Shown here piece after piece: positions 37,336 to 38,252 of a stretch of DNA of 38,252 bases. A program made the translations under genes and the position numbers. Every line of letters starts with the position of its first letter. The stretch's first letter is position 1. The stretch spans positions 1 through 38,252 of the forward strand of contig JAFLUP010000019.1 of the NCBI GenBank assembly GCA_022508745.1. Reading direction: 5' to 3'. The notes under the pieces were generated by a model. That model ran no database searches. It saw only the letters and a program-made list of their open reading frames with translations, and was not told where the DNA came from. Origin of the DNA: Oscillospiraceae bacterium. Its GTDB lineage: Bacteria > Bacillota > Clostridia > Oscillospirales > CAG-382.

Positions 37336-38252
37336 TTATTGACGGGCAGCCTTTTTCCCGCGGCGCAGTTTAGACGCCTTGGCGCGCTGCAGGACGGCGG
37401 GAGTGAATTGCTTGCCGTCCCCATCGTAAAACCGGCTGAACATCTCGTAAAACTCCAGACGAAGCACCTGGATCGCCACCAGAAGTCCTTCCAGCACGGT
37501 GACAAACAGATTGCCGATCACCATCATCACCACGCCCACGGCACCGCCTCCGACGATCTCCGACAGGGCGGTGAACGCCATCATCATGCCCGCGTGGATC
37601 AGCACGAACGCGCCCACACGCAGGAAGCTGAGGGTATTGGTAAAGTAGCTGAGGAAGACCTCGATGAGCTCAAAAAGATTTTCAATGACATAGTCCCCGA
37701 CGGATTCTCCCAGCCGGAAGCCCTCCCCCCGCAGCATGGAATTGAGCGGTTTATGGAAGAAGATGAGGCATACCGGCAGAAGTATGCCTACAGGCACCAG
37801 CACAAAACCGGGAATCGGAACCGACAGATCAAAGACCTGCACGATCAAGCATAGCATGGAAACATACAGAAGGATCCCCGCAACACCGTTGGCGCCGAAC
37901 AGGGCGTTGCCGTAGTTGCGTTTCTTGACGGACGAACGGATGCCGATGCACATGGCTGCCAGCAGCAGCAGGACGCCGATGCCGATGGAAAGCGCCAGCA
38001 GTGTGTTGGCATTGTCCATGACGGAAAACGGCTTTTCGGCAAGCCCTATGGCATGGTAGAGCGGGTCGAGGGCTTCTTCATACCCGAACACGCTCCCGAA
38101 CAGGAAGCCGAAGACGGTTCCGCTGATCCCGCAGGGGATGAGGATCTTCCCCACAGGGTTGTGCATCAGGCGGTACATCAGGAAGCCGGCGACCGCAAGC
38201 AGGATCCCCTGCCCCACGTCGGCAAACATGATGCCGTAAAGCAAGGTATAGG
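37336..38252 (-). CDS. ntpI: V-type ATPase subunit I, C-terminal part (cut by window edge)
   Basis: This is the last 305 residues of the large stator membrane subunit (the a-subunit equivalent). It carries about six to seven membrane helices. The conserved segments are LLYGIMFADVGQG at the window edge, FGFLFGSVFGYEE, LIEVFLSYFTNTLSFLRVGAFVLIHAGMM (with the essential Arg of the ion path), and VLEGLLVAIQVLRLEFYEMFSRFYDGDGK near the C-terminus. The open frame continues past the right edge, so the start and the N-terminal stalk-binding domain are missing. It lies upstream of subunit K in the operon. Confidence 0.95.
   Translation of the reverse strand, partial: YTLLYGIMFADVGQGILLAVAGFLMYRLMHNPVGKILIPCGISGTVFGFLFGSVFGYEEALDPLYHAIGLAEKPFSVMDNANTLLALSIGIGVLLLLAAMCIGIRSSVKKRNYGNALFGANGVAGILLYVSMLCLIVQVFDLSVPIPGFVLVPVGILLPVCLIFFHKPLNSMLRGEGFRLGESVGDYVIENLFELIEVFLSYFTNTLSFLRVGAFVLIHAGMMMAFTALSEIVGGGAVGVVMMVIGNLFVTVLEGLLVAIQVLRLEFYEMFSRFYDGDGKQFTPAVLQRAKASKLRRGKKAARQ

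Noticed and set aside
1..38252. CRISPR arrays, tRNA or rRNA genes, riboswitches, phage or toxin-antitoxin loci
   Set aside because: Reading both strands found no spaced repeat arrays, no cloverleaf or rRNA-like segments, no recognisable riboswitch core, and no phage, transposase or paired toxin-antitoxin genes. Small RNAs without strong marks could be missed.

Overview
The window looks like chromosome of a spore-forming member of the Clostridia (Firmicutes) of moderate-to-high GC. The evidence is spoIIP and spoIIE, strong AGGAGG-type ribosome sites before most genes, many sigma-A promoters with exact 17-bp spacers, paired XRE regulators with helical C-termini, and a V/A-type ATPase operon. 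No rRNA, tRNA, CRISPR array, transposase, integrase or phage gene was seen. All genes read as housekeeping or ordinary accessory chromosome.

Left part (1-8600). A truncated plus-strand gene ends at a bidirectional terminator. Two paralogous XRE regulators follow on the minus strand. A plus-strand operon then runs nnrD - lipoprotein - alr - HAD hydrolase - GNAT - AlkZ-like DNA glycosylase, with a separately promoted methyltransferase after it. The nnrD promoter carries a perfect 10-bp inverted repeat over its -35.

Copper region (8600-12000, minus). The order is Nudix hydrolase - csoR - copA, driven by a perfect TTGACA-17-TATAAT promoter whose spacer is filled by a CsoR-type palindrome, with a second copy just downstream. 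CopA carries a fused C-terminal CopZ-like domain, and a strong internal ribosome site and ATG could also release that domain as a free chaperone. A third, near-identical palindrome sits in the promoter of a glycerophosphodiesterase gene about 8 kb away (20.27 kb).

Middle (12000-23800). DegV and hemolysin III genes diverge from a GH35 beta-galactosidase. SpoIIP and a small formate/nitrite-type channel follow on the plus strand. Then, on the minus strand, come an ECF sigma factor with an approximately 370-residue C-terminal extension, the glycerophosphodiesterase, a Gfo/Idh/MocA oxidoreductase and spoIIE. The spoIIE promoter has a perfect Spo0A box and a long spacer.

Signalling cluster (23800-27700, minus). 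An OmpR-type response regulator and histidine kinase are followed by a lipoprotein. Both the regulator gene and the lipoprotein gene have tandem 11-bp direct repeats of the same consensus, each exactly 7 bp upstream of a -10 element. This predicts an autoregulated two-component system whose output is the lipoprotein, and it is the most coherent new regulatory unit in the window.

Right part (27700-38252, minus). An S41-like protease gene lies between the 3' end of an aldo/keto reductase gene and a 51/52-identical copy of that 3' end, which suggests insertion or duplication with loss. A cytidylate-kinase-like gene follows. At the edge is the V-type ATPase operon (I-K-F-E-A-B-D, with subunit I cut by the window end), continuing into radC and a DUF1294 membrane protein. 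No subunit C gene is in the window.
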